Counted from the stretch's first letter, positions 30,711-44,020 are shown. The stretch: DNA of 64,000 bases from Symbiodinium natans (GCA_905221605.1 CAJNDS010002290.1:795501-859500), one strand, 5' to 3'. Numbers and translations: made by a program. Notes: a model not told the origin generated them from the sequence alone.

Positions 30711-32250
30711 AACCAAATAAACCCTAAACTCTAAACACATCACCCTAACTCCCTTGTAAGGCCCTATTTCCTGAACCCGCCGTAGGGCTCGGGATTCTGG
30801 GGGGTGTAGGAGGAAAGTGGAAGGTTTCCCAGACGGAGGGCTCAGGGTTTAAGCCCTAAACCCTAAATTCGGGGGCCGGTCCCATGGCAGATTATCTTGC
30901 TTCCTAGCCCACACATGCACCCCTCAGTCACATAACTTTGCTTGCAACAGCGGGCCCCCTTGAGTTCTCCCGCCTCACCCCCCAAGTCAAAGCGCTAGAC
31001 CCCCAAGCCCCCAACCCCTAAACCCTAAATTCTGAACCCTCTCCTACCTTCTCCGCCAAAACAAAAACCCGAAACCTAAACCCCCAAGCCCCCAACCCCT
31101 AAACCCCAAACCCTGAACCCTCTCCTACCTTCTCCGCCAAAACAAACCCGAAACATCAAACCCCTCCGCCCACAGCAAAACAAGAAGTCAAAAGCCCAGG
31201 GAGTCGCTTCCAGCCACACGGCCAAGGTCGCTTGGGGTTTAGGATCTAGGGTTTAGGGTGTTTAGGATCTAGGGTTTAGGATCTAGGGTTTAGGGTTTAG
31301 GGTTTAGGGTTTAGGGTTGGGGTTTAGGGTCAGGGTTAGTTAGGGTTAGGGTTTAGGATTCAGGGTTCAGGGTTTGGGGTCTACAGTCTTCCTCGCTGGT
31401 GTGTTGATGCACATGGAATGTGTTGGGTGCCACATGCCACCCCAAACCGTACTAGTTTTTGTCTTTGTTATGGTGCCCTGACTGCTTACGGCTTCATCAC
31501 CCAGGAGTCAGCACTTTGCGATCCCAGGTACTTCTTAAGATGGATAGATAAGAGTCTAAGTATAATCGGCAACCATGTATGTTTCTTTGATACTTAGATT
31601 CTTAGTAGATGCAAATATACGTGTGTGTATATTTTTCTATATGTTTATATCGTGAGAAGATCATACAAAAGGCTGTCTTGAACGCAGCACAAGCTCCCAT
31701 GGTACTTGGGTAATTCCAGGAAGCAACGCGCCCAAGGGACTGCACTTGGGTTGTCTGCAACTGTACTCGCAACCTGGAGCACTAGGTTCAGGATTGGGTT
31801 TCCCACACCCCGAACACCATAAACCCCTAAACCAAAAACTCTAAACCCCAAACCCTAAACCCTGAACACCACAAGCAAGGTAACCTTAAGTTTAAGATGT
31901 GGTTGTTCTGGATATTTAGGCCTCCGGGACTGCGCCCGTGATCTAGATGAGTCTGCTTCTCCATCGAGGATGCGATGAAAGGAGGAACAATCGGCAAGGA
32001 CTTCCCATTCACCAGACTGAATGCCACCCTTAAACCCAACATCCTCAACCCCTAAACTCCAAATCTCCAAACCCTAAACCCGAAAGACCCCGAACCCCAA
32101 ACCCTAAACCCCCCCAAACCCCAAATCCTAAACCTAAACCCTAAACCCCAAACCCTCAACCCTAAACCCCAAACCCCAAATCCCAAACACCGGCAGCCCC
32201 TAGCCCTGTCAGACCATGGCGTCGACGTCGCCGGAGGGCCATCGTGCAGG
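30711..32250. other. Gene-free flank
   Basis: Includes a local duplication near 31000-31150 (CCCCCAAGCCCCCAACCCC and following sequence, twice) and a degenerate telomere-type tract at 31237-31380. No gene. Confidence 0.45.
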
Positions 32251-32252
32251 GC

Positions 32253-32752
32253 CCGGAGTTTTAGGGTTTTAGGATTTTAGGGTTTCGGGTTTAGGGTTTG
32301 GGGTTCGGGGTTTTAGGATTTAGGGTTTAGGGTTTTAGGGTTTTAGGGTTTTAGGGTTTTAGGGTTTTAGGGTTTTAGGGTTTTAGGGTTTTAGGGTTTT
32401 AGGGTTTTAGGGTTTTAGGGTTTTAGGGTTTTAGGGTTTTAGGGTTTTAGGGTTTTAGGGTTTTAGGGTTTTAGGGTTTTAGGGTTTTAGGGTTTTAGGG
32501 GGTTTTAGGGTTTTAGGGTTTTAGGGTTTTAGGGTTTTAGGGTTTTAGGGTTTTAGGGTTTTAGGGTTTTAGGGTTTTAGGGTTTTATTTTAGGGTTTTA
32601 GGGTTTTAGGGTTTTAGTTTAGGGTTTTAGGGTTTTAGGTTTTAGGGTTTTAGGGTTTTAGGGTTTTTAGGGTTTTTAGGGTTTAGGGTTTTAGGGGTTT
32701 TGAGGTTTAGGGTTTTAGGGTTTTAGGGTTTAGTGTTTTAGGGTTTAGGTAT
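32253..32752. repeat. TTTTAGGG octamer array
   Basis: About 50 copies, the first 20 or so perfect. The octamer differs from the heptamer that dominates the window. Confidence 0.92.
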
Positions 32753-34010
32753 TTAGGGCTGCGGGTTTGTTCCAGGCGTTCTATAGAGTGAAAGTGTTTT
32801 CCACCTGCAACCACCCCACATGAGTGGCCTAAGGGCGGTCCACTCCTCTTTCAATGCCCAAAGAAGATTTCCCGGCCGCACCCCTCCCCCCCTCCCCCCT
32901 CCGTGTACTTCTACACATTACGACAGTAAGGGACCCCTAATCGTAAACCCCCAAATAGTTGCTCCTGATGTGAGTTGTGCGACACCCGTCCCATGGGGCT
33001 TCCCCAGCATAACTGTTCTGGCTTCTGAGGCAACGCCAGCCCTGCTGCACAGAAATCATCCCCCCATCCCTGCAGGCGCATGCCAGCATTCTTCGGAATG
33101 ACCCCCCCCTCCTGGTTCGAATTTGAAAGCTCCAACCCATGAATCCCTCCAGACCCCAACCTGATACACTAGACCCTGCTCTCCATGCTCCTACGTAGCA
33201 GCTGAGGAGGGCGGGCGACACCTTGAAGCCTAAACCCTGAACCCTGGGTTTAGGGGGTCAGGGCTTAGGGAACGCCTTGACCCCAAACACCTCCTGAAGC
33301 CTCAAAACGCTTCTCGTTTCGAAGCCTTCCTTGGACTCTGGACCAAAACCCGAGTGGTTTAGTTTCCTTATAAGACCCTTTAGACCACAAGGGCTGCTTT
33401 TTTTCTCCCTAGGTTGCTCTTGTGCCTAGAAACCCTAAATCCTAATGTTGGACCCTTTTTTAATGTGGGCCCCCCCCCCCCCCCCCGCTCCCCCCTGAAC
33501 AGTCGAGGCTGGATTTGTCCCTGTTTAGACGCTCCGGGGGTTTATATGATTTCAATAGGGAGGAGTTTAGATAAGTTCAAAAGGGGCAGCGATGCCCGGC
33601 AATCTTTTTTTAAAGGCGCGCCACGTGGAATTTTCTTACGGCGCCCGGACGATTTGCCTCAAAAGAGGGGCCCCCACTAAAAAAAAAAAAAAAAACATTC
33701 AGGATGTCCTGAAATAATTTGGCCAAATTGACTCTAAAGAGGGAGGCCCCTACTAAACAGGGTCCAACATGACACTCAAGCCTCGCAAAGCTTGAAGCCT
33801 AAGGTTTTCGGGCTTAGGGTTTACTGCTTAGGGTTGCCCTAAACCCTAAACCCTAAGCCCTAAACCCTAAACCCTAAACCCTAAACTTACAGTAAACCCG
33901 AAAGTCGCCCGCCGGCTTCAAAGGCGCTTGCCGTACTACTGGCCCTTGGCACCGGCATCCTGGCTCAGCCCATGATGCGGAAGGACATTTAGAGATTTGT
34001 GGGCGGTTTA
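32753..34010. other. Gene-free flank
   Basis: A head-to-head telomere-type junction lies at 33825-33890 (TTAGGGTTG followed by CCCTAAA copies). Poly-C at 33470-33486. No gene recognised. Confidence 0.45.
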
Positions 34011-34012
34011 GG

Positions 34013-34150
34013 GTTCAGGGTTCAGGGTTCAGGGTTTAGGGTTTAGGGTTTAGGGTTTAGGGTTTAGGGTTTAGGGTTTAGGGTTTAGGGTTAGGGTTTA
34101 GGGTTTAGGGTTTAGGGTTTTGGGTCTAGGGTTCAGGGTTCAGGGTTCAG
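34013..34150. repeat. TTTAGGG array with TTCAGGG variants
   Basis: About 18 copies. TTCAGGG variants sit at both ends of the array. Confidence 0.88.
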
Positions 34151-34318
34151 GGTTTAGGGTTCCAGGTCTGCAAAGTCCGGGTGGACACTGGGTTCAGGGT
34201 ATTCGGGCTCGCGAGCTAAGATTTGGAGCTGGTTACTTCTGGCAACCTACAATTACTCTGTGGAAAGAGAGCAGGTCCCATAGTACCCTAAACCCTAAAT
34301 CCTAAACCCTAAACCCTA

Positions 34319-35006
34319 TGCGTAGTGAGCTGCAGCCCTTAAGGCGCCTTGCCGGCGTGCGTCCTTACCCCACCGCACACTCTACTTGTGAGTGTTGGGG
34401 CGGGCAAGGGGTGGGCACATTATATTGACCAGGTATAAGGTCGATTCAGAGGTTATGACGCCCAAACTCACGCTTGCTGCGTGACTTCGTGGAAGGTGGC
34501 CGGGACTCAAGAAGCTTGCAGCTGCAGGGCCTGGTGATGGAGCATTCTTGGGGGTTGCCGGGAACTGGGGGGCTGCCTGGACCAAAGGCACGAGATGCTA
34601 TGGAGATGCTATGGGGGTGGTCTGGACTCTGGGGCGGCTTGGCCATGGGTGGTGTCACTTAGGTTGCTTGGTGGTTGCTGGTCTTGGGCGGCACAGGGCA
34701 TGCTAGGGCTGTGGGCGGCGCAAGAGGCGTGGCAGCTACAGCAGCGTGCTATTAACAGGGATGGCTGGGCGCCTAACAGTCGGTGCGGTGGCTCAAGCCC
34801 GACGGCCTAGTCGACAGGTTGGGGGGAGCTGCAGCGGGGAAGCACTCCATCCCTGCGTGTTGGAGTGGGGGGAGTGCGTAGTGAGCTGCAGCCCTTAAGG
34901 CGCCTTGCCGGCGTGCGTCCTTACCCCACCGCACACTCTACTTGTGAGTGTTGGGGCGGGCAAGGGGTGGGCACATTATATTGACCAGGTATAAGGTCGA
35001 TTCAGA
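34319..35006 (+). mobile_element. TRIM-like element, 688 bp
   Basis: Two identical 132-bp direct repeats (34319-34450 and 34875-35006), starting TGCGTAGTGAGC and ending GATTCAGA, enclose 424 bp without coding capacity. The purine-rich GGAGTGGGGGGAG abuts the second repeat, like a polypurine tract. CCCTA precedes and follows the element, consistent with a 5-bp target duplication inside a CCCTAAA tract, although such sequence is available there by chance. Strand is assigned from the purine tract. An alternative is a simple segmental duplication. Confidence 0.65.
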
Positions 35007-35930
35007 CCCTAAACCCTAAACCCTAAACCCTAAACCCTAAACCGAGTCTTATGATACACGGCCTAGGTAGGCTATAAACCCTGAACTGCAACTGCTTGCA
35101 TCAGCTGCAGGATGCAACGCCGGCAGCCCAGACACAAGCGTCGAGCGGTTTACGGGTCTCTAAATAGGGCTTCGGGTTTCGGTTTCGTGTTTACGGTTGT
35201 TTAGGGTTGGTTTCTTGTTTACGGTTGAAGTTTAGGGCTTAGGGTTTGGGGTTTAGGATTGGGTTGTGGGTATGGTGGCATGGAGCAGCAGTTTGGTCCA
35301 GTGTGGGATGTGTGAATTGGCTCACGCGATGGAGTTTGAAGTTTAGGAGCTTACGAGGGTTTAGGGTTTAGGGGTGAGGGGTTAGGGGTTAGGGTTTAGG
35401 GCTACCGTCCTGGATGCTTGGCAGGGTAGAACTACCGCGAAGGGTTGCTTCATGAACTGACCCTGCTCCTGTAAAAGGGTATAAGGAGGGACCCCTAGAA
35501 GGGGCCCTTAATCTCCTGATATAGTCCCTATGTACCTAAGTAGCCCCTTAGGTCCCTTACAAGGGTCCCTCCTTGAGTCCCTTGATCCGGTGTTCCGCAG
35601 GTATCCTGGTATCCGCTTCCCGCGCATGAAGACCCCAAACACCCGAAGCCAAGCATGGAATAGAAGTTGGAGTTGACAAGCCCTACGCCCTGAGCCCTCA
35701 ACCCTAAACCCTGCTAGTGTAAGACCCTACACCATATAAACCCTAAATCCTGTAAACCCTAAACCCTCAACCGTAAACCCTGAACCCAAGCCTGGACCCG
35801 AAACCCGAAACCGTACACACCCTAAACCCTAAACCCTAAACCCTCAACCCTCAACCCTCAACCCTCAACCCTAAACCCTAAACCCTAAACCCTAAACCCT
35901 AACCCCTCCCCCCCCCCCCCCCCCACCCCC
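35007..35930. other. Gene-free flank with CCCTAAA tracts
   Basis: Tracts at 35007-35044 and 35820-35905 (CCCTAAA and CCCTCAA), and a poly-C run at 35907-35924. Confidence 0.5.
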
Positions 35931-36029
35931 CACCTTGCGGCTCCAGGCTTTGTGCTCCCAGGCTACGGCTCGGCAGTGCCCAAAAGTGGACGGAAGAAGG
36001 CGGCGGGGGAAGCTGGTGGGTTTAGGGTT

Positions 36030-36970
36030 AAATTTCAGGGGTTTGGGGGTTTTGGGGGTTTGGGGGTTTGGGGGTTGGGTGGTTTTGGGGGTTTGGGGGT
36101 TTGGGGGTTTGGGGGGTTTTGGGGGTTTGGGGGTTGGGGGGTTTGGGGGTTTGGGGGCTTGGGGGTTTTGGGGGTTTTTGGGGGGTTTGGGGGTTTTGGG
36201 GGTTTTGGGGGTTTGGGGGGTTTTTGTGGGTTTTGGGGGGGTTCTGTTGGGGGTTTTGGGGGGGGGTTTTGGGGGGGTTTGGGGGGCGGGTTTGGGGGGG
36301 TTTGGGGGGGGTTGTGGGGGGGGTTGTGGGGGGGGTTTGGAGTGGGTTGGGGGGGTTTTGGGGGTTTTTGCGGGGTTTGGGGGGGTTTGGGTTTGGGGGG
36401 TTTGGGGGGGTTTGGGGGGGTTTGGGGGGGTTTGGGGGGGTTTGGGGGGGTTTGGGGGGGTTTTGGGGGGTTTTGGGGGTTTAGAAAGGGTGGTTGAAAA
36501 AGGGGGGTTTAAAAGGTGGGTTTAGAAGGGTGGTTTAAAAGGGTGGTTTAAAAGGAGGGTTTAAAAGGGGGGTTTTAAAGGGTGGTTTACAAGGGGGGTT
36601 TTTAAGGGGGTTTAAAAAGAGGGTTTAAAAGGGTGGTTTAAAAGTGGGGTTGAAAAGGTGGGTTTAAAAGGGTGGATTTAAAGGGTGGTTTTAAAGGGTG
36701 GTTTTAAAGGGGGTTTTTAAGGGGTGGTTTTAAAGGGTGGTTTTTTTAAGGGGTGGTTTTAAAGGGTGGTTTTAAGGGGGGTTTTAAAGGGTGATTTTCA
36801 ATAGGAGTTTCAAAGGGTTTTTTAAAGGGGTTGTTTAAAGGTGGTTTTAAAGGGTGGTTTTTAAGGGTGGTTTTAAAGGGAGGTTTAAAGAGGGGTTTTA
36901 AAGGTGGGTTTAAAGGGGGGTTTACAGGGGGGTTTAAAGCGGGGTTTAAAGGGGGGTTTGGGTGGAGGGT
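36030..36970. repeat. G-rich array: GGGGGTTT block then GGTTTAAAAGGGT block
   Basis: 36030-36480 is G runs of 4-7 separated by TTT or TTTT. 36480-36970 changes to units of about 13-17 nt with GGTGGTTT(A)AAA. All reading frames through the first block are open only because it lacks A. Confidence 0.9.
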
Positions 36971-39090
36971 TTAGGGTTTTGGCTTTAGGGGTAAAGGTTT
37001 CGGGTTTAGTTGCGTTGTTGCGTTTGGGGAGGAGCGGTTTTGGGTATCCATTGCTTAGTGTAACCTACACGAGAATGTACAGGATCAACCCTAGGGCCTA
37101 GCAGACCCTTTCTGTCACGGCGAGGAGATTCAGGTTCAGGATTCAGGGTTTAGGTTTTAGGGTTTATATTTGAGGTTTAGGGTTTGGGATATTCGGCTCT
37201 TGCTTGCAAAGTCGCAGGTTTGTTTGGTTGTGTCAGATGGTTTTTCCCACAAACCTCAACCCGAAACCCTATATGCGGGCCTTACATGCCGCTTGAGCCC
37301 TACCTTTATAGGGTTTAGGCTTTAAGGGCTTAGGGTTTGGGGTTTGCATGTTTAGGGTTTAGGGTTTACGGTGCTTCTCACACCCTCCTCGCCTCAGGTC
37401 ACCATGTGGTTGCGCGAGTTGCATGAATTCAGGCCGGATGGCACAAGCTAACGGACTCCTTGTGGCATCTCACGGGCACGCTGCGCGAAGAAAGCCAACA
37501 AGTCAGATATTGTGGGGTTATGAAACCCTAAGCGTAGACCCAAAAGGCTGAACTCCCAAACCTAATCCCTATAAACCCTAAACCCTACACCCAAAACCCT
37601 AAACCCTGCGCCGGGGACAGCGATCTTTGGCTTCAACTAGAAGATCTAGTTAGAGGCTGCTGAGGTTTACGGAACCTGCTTGGGGTTCAGGGTCTTGGGT
37701 TTAGTTTCAGGGTTTAGGGTTCAAGCTCCCCCTTTGGGTGCTGCGTTGGTAGGGAACCACGGGTTCAGGGTCAAGAATTTATCCCTCTCCAGTGGCTTGT
37801 TGAAGGGATCGAAGGGTTAGAAAGTCCCTTCGTCCCGGTCTAAGAGATCTCAACAATCGCCTTTAGGGTTTGGCAGGGTTTAGCGTTTAGGGTTTAGGGT
37901 TTAGGGTGGGATTTTGGAGGTGTTTACTTCGGGGAATCGTAGCTTTTTGAGAGTAGTGGCGTTACGCGAATAGGCCCTGTAGTTTCTGTATGAGTAGATT
38001 TGCGAAGGGCCCTGAATTCGGTTAGCAGGCTTCTGACTTGCGCGAGTATGGGTTCTGACATGAATGGGTGTAGAGAATCATCGCTTATGCACGTGTGTTA
38101 GAACTAAGATCTTTGTGCCGCGCGCCTGTCTGTGCAGCAAGGGGTTTTGTGATGTACAGCTGCAGCTGCATTTATGGAGGTCGGGGACCAGTGCAGCCTC
38201 AACTAGAACGTCGTAAGCCCTACATCCCCTACCCGACGCAACCCTCACAAGGGAAATGCACCAAGTATACCTTACTGGGTATAAGTAGTCTGGAACCCAA
38301 AGCCCTAAAACCCTAAACCCTAAACCCTAAACCCTAAACCCTAAGGTCCTACAGACCCCACGTTTCATCCGACCCGCGAAGATGATCCGGAAGACTTCGG
38401 CTTGAGGATTTCTATCGGCGTTCTGTAGGGTTTAGGGTTTAGGGTTTAGGGTTTAGGGTTTAGGGTTTAGGGTTTAGGGTTTAGGGTCAGGCCTCATATA
38501 GGTCCCCGCACAACCTAGGCAAAAGAGGGAAACATTGGGAGGTTGTCAGACCCTAACCTCAAACCCTGCCCTAAACCCCGAGCACTTCCTAAACCCTAAA
38601 CCGTAAAACCCGGAACACTAATTTCTGGACCCCTCAGACCTCCACTGCGTCCGGGCTATGCATGAAGACGCCGTGCCGACCGACCGCGTTCGAGCTCCTG
38701 CGTGTAGGGTTTGGGGTTTACGCTTTAGGGTCTAGGTAGGGTTCAGGGTACTATAAGCCCTAACCCCGGAACACTGAAACTTAAACCCCCGAAATGCCTT
38801 GAACTCCTGTGCCAGGCGCAGGATTATCCTAGGGTCAGGACTAGGATGATGAGGGTCTAGAGCTTTTCGGGGCTTGGCAAAGAGTGAGAGTTCGGAAGGG
38901 GTCGACCCACCAACAACACGGAAATCAATGCTGACCCGAAACCCGAAACGCTACTTCCGGAGAAATCAACCTAAACCATATAAACCCTAAGCACCATAAA
39001 CTGTAAACACCCTTCACCCTATAAACCTTAAATGCCCAAATGGTCTAAGGTTCTGTCTCGTGGGGCCGAATCTCCTGAACCTCCTAGTCT
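36971..39090. other. Gene-free flank
   Basis: Telomere-type tracts at 38310-38345 and 38428-38489, single copies elsewhere. No gene. Confidence 0.45.
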
Positions 39091-39096
39091 TCATAC

Positions 39097-40140
39097 ATCC
39101 TAAACCCTAAACCCTAAACCCTAAACCCTAAACCCTAAACCCTAAACACATCACGAAACCCGACTGCTGCCGGAGCTTGCACCTGTGTCAGACACCGTCT
39201 CTTTGAAACAGTGCGCGTGTTATTTTGCATGGCATTTGCATTGGCCGGAAGGCAGGCCCTCGAGGGCTTGAGGGTTTAGGGTTTCTAGCGTTTGCGGGTT
39301 TGACTGTTTGCGCGACCCAAAAACCTAAACCCCAAAACCCTAAAAACCTTAACGCTAAACCGAGGGATGTAAGGTTTGGGACTGTCATTGGGGGGTGTTA
39401 TTAGGGTATACAATTGATATAATCATAGAAAAATCATTATGGTGTTGATGTAGAGGTTTAGGGTTTTAGGGCCTTGGCTTTGGGGTTTCAGGGCCTCGGG
39501 GTGTAGTCGCGGCCAGGGTCAATCACCTACAATGACCTACAAGTCTGCGGGCCACTCCCCTTAGGACTGCAGCCCCGCGATTCGGCAGTGGTAAACCCTA
39601 CACCCTAGCCCGAACCCTAAACCCTGAACCCTAAACCCTAAACCCTAGCCCTGAACCCTAAACCCTACACCCTGAACCCTAAACCCTAAACCCTAAACCC
39701 TAGCCCTGAACCCTAAACCCTGAACCCCAAATCCTAAACCCCTGCAGCCTTAAACCCCACCAAACCTCAAACCCTAAACGCCCTAGATCCCTCCGCCCTC
39801 TTCGCTAAAGAGCCGACTTGGACCAACCCCAAAAACCAGACCTCAAGTTCCCTACAGGGTTTAGGGTTTAGGGTTTAGGGTTTAGGGTTTGGGGTTTAGG
39901 GTTTAGGGTTTAGGATATAACCTGAACCCTAAACTTAAACTCGCAACCCGCAAACCCCAAACCGCAGGGTTTAGGGTTTGGGGTTTGGGGTTTTGGGTTT
40001 GGGGAAGCTCTTTGAATTGGGCTTGTCGGGTAGTACATGGCTTGGGGCTTAGGGTTTTGGGTTTCGGGTATAGGGTATAGGGTATAGGGAGTTTTATCTG
40101 CGAGCAGGTGGGGGGGGGGGGGGGGGGGGGGGGAGGGGGT
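39097..40140. repeat. Telomere-type tracts, mixed variants
   Basis: CCCTAAA at 39097-39148, CCCTAAA/CCCTGAA/CCCTAGC mix at 39596-39735, TTTAGGG at 39855-39915, poly-G at 40108-40134. Confidence 0.75.
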
Positions 40141-40306
40141 GTTTGGTGATGTCTCTCTGAATGGAGCTATAAAGGGTCTAGGGTTTGGGTTCGATTTGTG
40201 GGGGTTTACATTGGCAATTGGGGAGTCTACTCATTGCTCTTGTTATGGTTTAGGGTTTAAGGTTTTTGGTTGCAAAGGTTACTCTAAGTCTACTAGGACC
40301 CGGAGT

Positions 40307-40395
40307 ATTCCCCTTTGTTTCAGGGTTTGGGTTCCCTGATCAACCCCTTTAAACCAAAAGGGAAGCCGTCTTATTCCTAGGTTACTCTTGAGGCT
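40307..40395. mobile_element. Small inverted-repeat element, family A
   Basis: Contains GGTTTGGGTTCCCT followed by CCCCTTTAAACCAAAAGGG; the arms pair as a hairpin. Relatives at 48016-48080, 53611-53712 and 58347-58442. Confidence 0.55.
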
Positions 40396-42480
40396 AGTCA
40401 AGGTAGGCTTGGTTTGAACATCGAGCCCTTTGGGGTTTATGCACTCCAGCGACATCGCCGGGACCTTGCTCGCAATGCCCGGCGGCAAGCAACAGCTCTG
40501 CACAGAAAAGCACCTCTAAACCCAAACCCCTAAGTCCTAAACCCTAAACCCCCAACCCAAAGCACATAGCCCTTATTTACTCCAAAGCTTTTTACCATAC
40601 TTCGACTTTCAAGACGCCTGTCTCCCCCCCACACCCTACACCCGAAAGCATTACAAGCTGAAGCCTGAATGGGGCCTAAACCCTACGCTGAGGCCGAGGA
40701 TATCAGGTCTGTACAAGATGAAGCCACAGCCCCTGAAGCAAGATGAACAAGTGGAGGGTTTAGGGTTTCGGGTGTCGTTGAATGCCATGTGCGGGTAAGG
40801 CTCGGGGCAATGCTTTACCAGACCCCAAACCCTCTACACCCTAAACCCAAACCCCACCCCCAAAGTCCAAACCTTAAACCCTAAACCCTAACCCCTAAAC
40901 CCTAAACCCTAGACCTTCAGGGCTTGGGCGAAAAAGGTTTGCAGGCTGCCGCTAGTTGGCAGTTCTTTCCTTCTGCTCCATCAGGATGAGGAATCCCCCA
41001 ACATACCCTATGGACGATTTATGGGTTTTGGGCCGGTTCAGGGTTTAGGGTTTAGCGCTTTGGGTTTAGTTTAGGGTTATCATCTAGGGTTAACCCTGAA
41101 ATTGTCCTGCCTCCGTGCCTTCTGGGTGTGTGGAGGATGGATCCTCAACGACGACCCTCACGCGGTCACATTCTAAAGGCGTCTAGTATCCCTTCTGGGA
41201 CACCGATGAATACAGTCACCAGTATTGTACGAGGAAACGTATATACACTCACCAAGAACAGCGATTAAAACTCCGTCATTTGGGGGCTTTATGGCCTGTC
41301 GTGAGGGGCCATGGCCTAGTATATTGTGGGCTTTGGACACGTATGTGCCCTTATCCTCTGAACCCCCCCCAATGTTGAGTTGCATCGTTCTCGCCGCCCG
41401 GGATCGAATGACTTGGCTCCAGCCGCTTCGACTTCGGCATGTTACAAGAACAAACTCTCTCTCACACGCACATACGCGCTGTGCGCATTCGCGATGCATG
41501 TTGTCACTGTAGGATTTGCTGAGGACAGCTTCATGCTACAAAGCAACAGCATAGACTGCCTTGCTTCCCGCGGAGACGAAAGCGAAAATTGTATCCTTTA
41601 GTTAGTTGAGATACGTTGAGATACGTTGAGATCATAAGAGCTTCTTTCTCAAAGAATCACTGAAGTCTCTGGACTGCAAGCCCGCTGGAATTCATGTATT
41701 CCACAGCTTGAGGTCCATACGAGTCAGCAACCCAGGGCCAAACCCTACTAACAGCCCAGTCAATACACGGCACAGCCCGACAAAATTCATAGGAAAATGT
41801 GGGAAATCAGACCCTGGACCCTAAAGCCTACACCTTAAGCCCTCCACCCAGCAAGCATCAGCAGGAGTTCCCACACACAAGAACAGTGTCAGAGAGCCTT
41901 CTTTTGGGTTCTCTGTCTGGGTGCGGTGAGGCCCAGCCGGCTGCGCAGGCGCCCCAAGCCCTAAGCCCCGGACCCTAAACCCTAAACCCTAAACCCTAAA
42001 CCCTAAACCCTTAACCCTAAACCTCCGTCCACCGTGAAGCAAGCAGGGGCCCCTGCAGTCGAATCTCTAGTTCTTAAACCCTGCCTCCGCCCCCAAAGCC
42101 TGAAGCCTTTCAACCCATGGGCTTCCAAACCTCCCTGCCATTCGAAATCTTGATTCGTGTTGCAGCTGGGCAACGTCCGGCTTTGATTGTGTCTCAGCAA
42201 GCGCCAGAGGCATCTGAATCTGCGCCAATCGCGGCCAGTCAGCCTCTAGCATCATAACCGGACACACATCACCTGGATGAAGCAGACGATCAGATGAAGC
42301 TGGAAGTGGAAAGGCAAGTGGCGAATTCTGGTGCTGGCACTCAGAATGCGCTTGTGGGTGTCTGCGTGCGGGACAGCATGCCACAACAGCATGCCACAAC
42401 AGTTCTCCACTTGGCTGCACTGGTGCTGCTCCCCCCCTCAAGCAAGCACCAGGAGGTGGCTGGGAGGCTGCGAGGTGGGA
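40396..42480. other. Gene-free flank
   Basis: Mostly unique sequence with few telomere-type copies (40870-40912, 41971-42023). Frames near 41173-41512 are open on both strands but show no recognisable domain. Confidence 0.4.
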
Positions 42481-42493
42481 GCTGGGAGGCTGG

Positions 42494-42504
42494 GGGGGTG
42501 TGGT

Positions 42505-42537
<33 letters not shown>

Positions 42538-42690
42538 GTGTGGGTGTGGGTGCGCGGGGGTGGTGGGGGGGGTGGGGGGGGGTGGGGGGGGTGGGGGGGG
42601 TGGGGGGGGTGGGGGGGGTGGGGGGGGTGGGGGGGTGGGGGGGGGGGTGGGGTAGGTGGTGGGGGGGAGTGGGGGCGGTGGGGTGGGGTG
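42494..42690. repeat. Poly-G with regularly spaced T
   Basis: GGGGGGTGG-type units of about 8 nt after a run of about 40 G. Strong G-quadruplex potential. Confidence 0.9.
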
Positions 42691-42779
42691 GGTTGCAAGG
42701 ACAGGGGTCCCAACCAATCGATCCGAACATCGATCCGATTCGACACCGGTGTTTGCGATCGGTTGGCGAGGCATGTTGT

Positions 42780-44020
42780 GGGTTTAGGGCTTAGCATGTA
42801 GGGTTTAGGGTTTAGGGTTTAGGGTTTAGGGTTTAGGGTTTAGGGTTTAGGGATAGTTTGGCGCTTGGGGCTCTGGGCCTCCCCTTAAAGCGGTACTTTC
42901 ACGACCTCTCGAGTTGGCTTCCGGCCCGGTATGCTCTCAAAGTAGGGATAGAGGCTTCAGGGCCTTATAGGATGCTTTATAGGGCTTTGAGGATGCTTTG
43001 GGGCGGCTTAACACTTGATAGGAGCATAGGGTTTAGGGTTTAGGGATTAGGGTTTAGGGTTTAGGGTTTAGGGATCCCAAGAGCCCAAAAAACCCCGAAA
43101 CCTCGCAAGGCCCTGCTCCCATTTTCCTCCGCGGGGCGATGTGCAGCGTGGCGCTGCCCTGCACGAACAGGCCGCCGTCCTGGAGTTTAGGGGTTTAGGG
43201 TTTCGGGTTTCGGGTTTAGGGTTTAGGGTTTAGGGGCAACTGGCTGAGCAGGCCTTTTGTTAAGTAGTCTTGAGGGTTTCAAGATTTTAGGGCTTGTATG
43301 GTTTCTTAAACCTGGGTTTAGGATGTAGGGCTGGGCTCCTTGGCTCCTTGAAAAACCTCTCGCAGCTGATGACGGGTGGCCACATTGGCAGAGTTACTTG
43401 CGCACCCTAAACCCGACATGCGAAATTTCAAGTGGGCGCAAGTGGCTTGGGGGTGAGATGGTCTTGGACTCCCTCTTTGCGGGTTTAGGTCGCAGGCTTT
43501 TGAGGGGTTTTGGGCCTTTTGGTTCGGTTTCTGTAGGACTCAGACCTTTAGGGTTTAGAAAGCAGAGTAAGGGAATGTATGAAATCGTAGTAGGGCTTGG
43601 GCTCCAAGGGGGAGCTTGTAGACGATTGGGTTTGAGGGTTTGAGGTTTAGGGCTCCCTGCCCCAAAGTAGACCCCATTGCCAATGCTGGGGCTAAAGTGG
43701 AGGTTTCGGGGGCCAACATCTTCGGCGGTGCAGTTCACTTCTGGGGCGATTCTGCAGCAGGAAGAGGAAGTTAGGAAGAATCCGGGCGATTTAGGGCTCA
43801 GGGTTTTTCAAGCGCATCCCCTTCTGTGGCCGCGGAGCAGTGGCGGAGGGCAAGCCCAATGACGATGCAAAACTTGTGAGGGCTTGTGTAGGGTACTTAT
43901 GTAAATTCCACTCCCCTAAACCTAAATTCATCCTAAACCCTAAACCCTAAACCCTAAACCCTAAACCCTAAACCCTAAACCCTAAACCCTAAACCCTAAA
44001 CCCTAAACCCTAAACCTAAA
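42780..44020. repeat. Series of telomere-type tracts
   Basis: TTTAGGG at 42797-42852 and 43028-43076, then CCCTAAA at 43932-44016, with unique gene-free sequence between. Confidence 0.75.

Noticed and set aside
35935-36525. Glycine-rich 196-residue frame
   Set aside because: Three frames open together over a G/T-only array; no independent coding signal.
41173-41512. Overlapping frames of 95-108 residues on both strands
   Set aside because: No recognisable domain, both strands equally open, no codon bias like the retrotransposon genes.
42294-42801. Gly-rich and Pro-rich frames on both strands
   Set aside because: Driven by the poly-G block.
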